Shown here: in pieces, positions 61,488 to 64,000 of the stretch | Position numbering within the stretch: position 1 is the first letter of the stretch | Layout: the number at the start of each line of letters is the position of its first letter | DNA from: CAXXOK01 sp963663285 | GTDB lineage: Bacteria; Bacillota; Clostridia; Christensenellales; Aristaeellaceae | Length of the DNA stretch: 64,000 bases | Reading direction: 5' to 3' | NCBI GenBank assembly: GCA_963663285.2 | Contig: CAXXNI010000004.1 | Location: 372,001 to 436,000 of the forward strand | Notes under the pieces: model-generated | Told to the model about the DNA's origin: nothing | Database searches by the model: none | What the model saw: only the letters and a program-made list of their open reading frames with translations | Program-made: the position numbers and the translations under genes

Positions 61488-61772
61488 TTAGCCTTGCTGG
61501 TTACGATGCTTCGCGAAGCACTCGCTGCAATAGATGGGACGATCGCTTTTGGGAACAAAGGGGACGGTCGTGGGTTTGCCGCATTCTGCGCATACGGTCT
61601 CGTACTGCTCGCGGGGTGCGGCGGCACGGGCGGTCTTGCGGGCGGAGCGGCACTGTTTGCAGCGGGTAGGTTCGTTTTGGAAGCCTTTTTCGGCGTAGAA
61701 TTCCTGCTCACCGGCGGTGAACACGAATTCGGCCCCACAGTCGCGGCACGTGAGCGTTTTGTCCTGATACAT
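61488..61772 (-). CDS. double zinc-ribbon protein
   Basis: A 94-residue protein with four CxxC pairs: CRDCG and CKQC in the first half, then CAECGKPTTVPF and YCSECF in the second, the latter a CxxC-x17-CxxC module seen in many Firmicute zinc-ribbon proteins. Probably a nucleic-acid- or ribosome-associated protein; function unknown. GGAGGAATT lies 10 bases before the ATG at 61772. An open frame extends upstream to 62045, but it crosses a structured, non-protein-like segment. Confidence 0.85.
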   Translation of the reverse strand: MYQDKTLTCRDCGAEFVFTAGEQEFYAEKGFQNEPTRCKQCRSARKTARAAAPREQYETVCAECGKPTTVPFVPKSDRPIYCSECFAKHRNQQG

Positions 61773-61799
61773 GGTTTGGAATTCCTCCGTTTTATTATA

Positions 61800-62053
61800 T
61801 CTGACCGATGTGGCTGACCTGGTCTTTGACCCCACACTCGCCGACGGGAAGGTTTGCTCATCGCAGTTGCGCCCTACGCGCCTTCTCTCGCGTGTACGTT
61901 TCCACGTCCGGAAGAATCCGGTGCCGTAGGTTCGTAACCCGCGGTCGGACTTACTACTAGAACGCGCCATGCTCGCCGGGGCTTTGCCCGGTTTACGTGG
62001 ACCGCTTTGCCCGCGTCTGGCTTCGGCTTTCAACCACAGACCCACTATCGATC
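61800..62053 (-). ncRNA. candidate structured RNA (independent ncRNA or long leader of the zinc-ribbon gene)
   Basis: Read on the minus strand, this segment folds into many short helices: GTCTG/CAGAC (62041-62037 with 62019-62015), GCGGTC/GACCGC (62005-62000 with 61946-61941), GGGC-AAA-GCCC, GGTT-ACG-AACC, CCGGA-TTCT-TCCGG, ACGT-GGAA-ACGT with a GNRA loop, ACGCG/CGCGT (61893-61889 with 61880-61876) and GTGTGG/CCACAT around GGTC-AAA-GACC. A 7-base alternative pairing joins TCCACGT (62001-61995) and ACGTGGA (61907-61901). It has its own consensus promoter and no internal terminator. No family could be assigned; the raiA motif is one to test. Confidence 0.6.
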
Positions 62054-62059
62054 GTTGTT

Positions 62060-62088
62060 ATTATATCGTTAACAATGCGTTAAAGCAA
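62060..62088 (-). promoter_or_regulatory. promoter of the structured RNA / zinc-ribbon transcript
   Basis: On the minus strand TTGCTT (62088-62083), 17-base spacer, TATAAT (62065-62060). The predicted transcript start is near 62053. Confidence 0.8.
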
Positions 62089-62300
62089 GTATTTTTTCGT
62101 TATACAGGAAATTTATACCATTTTCCTTTTGGGAATGCTTACGAAGATTTTGCTTGTACTTTACAGAAGCGCCTAACTATGTTAGGCTATTCGTGGTATG
62201 GGCTCAAAAGAGCCTTTTGCGCGGAGTGGGTTTTCCGCGCTATGTTCTGTTTGCTAAGCGATGCCGTTTTTACGGCTGTTTTTGCACAGGAGGATTGTGG

Positions 62301-63941
62301 ATGCAGGTAATGGACATACTCACCCTTGTGGCCGGCCTCGGTCTGTTTCTTTATGGTATTAAGGAAATGGGCGAGGGGCTGGAAAAGGCTGCCGGCCGCA
62401 GGATGCAGCATTTGCTGGAGGTTCTTACCCGTAATAAGCTGACGGCCGTTTTGGTCGGCGCATTAGTAACCGGCGTGATTCAAAGTTCAAGCGCGACCAC
62501 TGTAATGGTCGTGGGCTTTGTGAACGCCGGTTTATTGCCGCTTACTAAGGCCATTGGCGTCATTATGGGCGCTAACATTGGTACTACGGTTACGTCGCTG
62601 ATGCTGTCGGTCAAGCTGGATTTTGGCGTTATTTTTGCCACGGTCGGCTTGTTCTTCATGCTGTTCAGCGGTAAACGGTCCGGCTTTAAAATGCTGGGCC
62701 AGATCTTCATGGGGCTTGGCGTGCTGTTCATCGGCATGGAAACCATGACCAGCGCCATGAAACCCATGCGGGAATGGGAAGGATTCAGCAATATGATCGC
62801 CGGGGTCAGCAACCCCGTGCTGGGCGTGCTGGTCGGCGCGCTGATCACCGCGCTTTTGCAAAGCAGCTCGGCTTCCATCGGTATTTTACAGGCGCTGGCC
62901 GGTTCGGGGCTGATTGGCCTGCACGGGTCGCTGTTCATCCTGTTTGGTCAAAACATCGGTACGTGTATTACGGCAATGCTGGCGTCCATCGGCGCTAACC
63001 GCACCGCCAAACGCGCAGCGGTGGTGCACCTGCTGTTTAACGTCATCGGCGCGACGATGTTCATCGTTATATCGCTTACGCTGCCCTTTGCTACGTGGGT
63101 AGAGCAGCTGGCGGGCGATAACCTGCGCTTGCAGATCGCGTTTGCGCACATCATTTTCAACGTGACGACCACGGTCATCATGCTGCCGCTGTCCGGTATG
63201 CTGGAACGGCTGGCCCGTTTGGTAGTGCGCGGCGAGGACAAGCAGGAAGAGCCGATGCGCCTGACCTACTTTGACGACCGCCTCTTCTCCACCCCGCCGA
63301 TCGCCGCCAAGCAGCTGTTCCGTGAGGTGACGCGCATGGGCGAGCTGGTCAAGGCCAATTACGATTTTGCCATGGAGTATTTTTTCTCCACGAAGGAATT
63401 GCCGCTGGACGAGTTTGATAACCGCGAAAATGTAATCGACTTCCTGAATGCCGAAGTAACCGCCAAGATGATTGAGCTGCGCGGCCTTACGCTCAGCAGT
63501 CAGGATGTGCACTTGATGGGCTCGCTCTTCCATGTGGTGAACGATTTGGAGCGTATTGGCGACCACTGCACCAACATTGTGGAAATCGGCACGGCGCGGC
63601 GCAAGCTGAAAACCAAGTTCAGCGCCAAAGCCGAGCAGGAAGTGCGCGACTTGAACGTGATCATCACACGGATGTTGGATCAGGCGATGGAGATTGTGAA
63701 CCGGCAGATCATCGATCCGGAAATAATCGCCAAGGTGAAAACGGACGAGGCCGAGGTGGATAAGCTGTGCGAAACGCTGGCTGACCGCCATGTGGACCGT
63801 GTTAAGAACAAAAAATGCACGCCGAAGAACGGCATGCTGTACATGGATTTGCTCAACAATCTGGAGCGGATCGCCGACCATGCGGACAATCTGTCCTCCT
63901 CGGTGGATGCGATGGATGACGGCAAAAAACTGCTTTGGTAA
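62301..63941 (+). CDS. Na/Pi-cotransporter II-related protein with PhoU domain
   Basis: A 546-residue protein. The membrane part has the inverted repeats of the NptA/YjbB family: GVIQSSSATTVMVVGFVNAG and ALLQSSSASIGILQALAG, each with the QSSSA motif that binds Na+ and phosphate. From about residue 345 a PhoU-like helical domain follows (DLERIGDHCTNIVEIG and NNLERIADHADNLSSS, the two metal-binding helices). It moves phosphate across the membrane; direction may be export as for YjbB. The ATG at 62301 is 8 bases after AGGAGG. A ~200-base upstream region has no clear promoter. Confidence 0.95.
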   Translation: MQVMDILTLVAGLGLFLYGIKEMGEGLEKAAGRRMQHLLEVLTRNKLTAVLVGALVTGVIQSSSATTVMVVGFVNAGLLPLTKAIGVIMGANIGTTVTSLMLSVKLDFGVIFATVGLFFMLFSGKRSGFKMLGQIFMGLGVLFIGMETMTSAMKPMREWEGFSNMIAGVSNPVLGVLVGALITALLQSSSASIGILQALAGSGLIGLHGSLFILFGQNIGTCITAMLASIGANRTAKRAAVVHLLFNVIGATMFIVISLTLPFATWVEQLAGDNLRLQIAFAHIIFNVTTTVIMLPLSGMLERLARLVVRGEDKQEEPMRLTYFDDRLFSTPPIAAKQLFREVTRMGELVKANYDFAMEYFFSTKELPLDEFDNRENVIDFLNAEVTAKMIELRGLTLSSQDVHLMGSLFHVVNDLERIGDHCTNIVEIGTARRKLKTKFSAKAEQEVRDLNVIITRMLDQAMEIVNRQIIDPEIIAKVKTDEAEVDKLCETLADRHVDRVKNKKCTPKNGMLYMDLLNNLERIADHADNLSSSVDAMDDGKKLLW

Positions 63942-63957
63942 ATAGCTTGCAAACCTA

Positions 63958-63988
63958 CCGGCTTTCGCACACGCGAAGGCCGATTTTT
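63958..63988 (+). terminator. terminator after the Na/Pi gene
   Basis: CCGGCTTTCGC-ACAC-GCGAAGGCCG followed by ATTTTTCG, 16 bases past the stop codon. Confidence 0.85.
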
Positions 63989-64000
63989 CGTTTGTTCCGG

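Noticed and set aside
61929..61940. T-arm-like sequence suggesting a tRNA
   Set aside because: GGTTCGTAACC-like pairing is present, but there is no acceptor stem, anticodon arm or CCA context. It is better explained as one hairpin of the structured RNA.

Overview
The window is about 64 kb of a GC-rich (roughly 58-60%) bacterial chromosome, most likely an anaerobic gut-type Clostridia (Oscillospiraceae/Christensenellales-like Firmicute). The evidence is the plsX-acpP-rnc-smc-ftsY block, strong AAGGAGG ribosome sites, Clostridia-associated small families (DUF6171, DUF975, TIGR04076, UPF0340), a two-gene SmsCB/SufBC-type iron-sulfur system without sufS or sufU, and a Firmicute-type siphophage module. 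No rRNA, tRNA, CRISPR array or transposase gene was found.

Layout. 1-5966: the arginine cluster argG(partial)-argC-argJ-argB-argD-argF, which takes glutamate to citrulline through recycled acetyl groups and on to argininosuccinate; a 52-bp tandem repeat lies between argJ and argB, and a 129-bp palindromic tandem repeat follows argF. 6515-8116: an AT-richer BCCT osmolyte transporter (-). 8425-10914: a three-gene ABC-2 exporter. 11328-13042: a GH51 arabinofuranosidase coupled to a tiny Cys-rich protein. 13312-15119: rpsB-tsf. 15642-17303: an EamA exporter and rpiB (both -). 17713-33474: a compact, host-like-GC siphophage packaging/head/tail/lysis cassette with no integrase, repressor, replication or recombination gene and with a very short tape-measure protein. 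34040-35707: a membrane diguanylate cyclase. 35808-37753: the Sms/Suf pair (-). 38287-43664: TraB-family membrane protein (-), a low-complexity secreted protein (-), xanthine phosphoribosyltransferase (+), a HAD phosphatase (-) and aldose epimerase (-). 43884-49505: a lipase-like protein and a 1,229-residue membrane-anchored beta-propeller protein. 49522-59708: the housekeeping run plsX-acpP-rnc-smc-ftsY followed by DUF975, GNAT, SpoU methylase, UPF0340 and TIGR04076 genes. 59825-61772: a polytopic membrane protein and a zinc-ribbon protein (both -), the latter preceded by a ~250-nt, strongly structured non-coding segment with its own promoter. 62301-63941: a Na/Pi-cotransporter-PhoU fusion.

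The two most interesting items are (1) the stripped-down phage cassette, whose gene content and length resemble a domesticated particle or gene-transfer-agent-like element more than a complete prophage, and (2) the structured RNA candidate at about 61800-62053 on the minus strand. Family names come from reading protein motifs by eye; no database search was run. Start sites were chosen from ribosome-binding sites and family N-termini.
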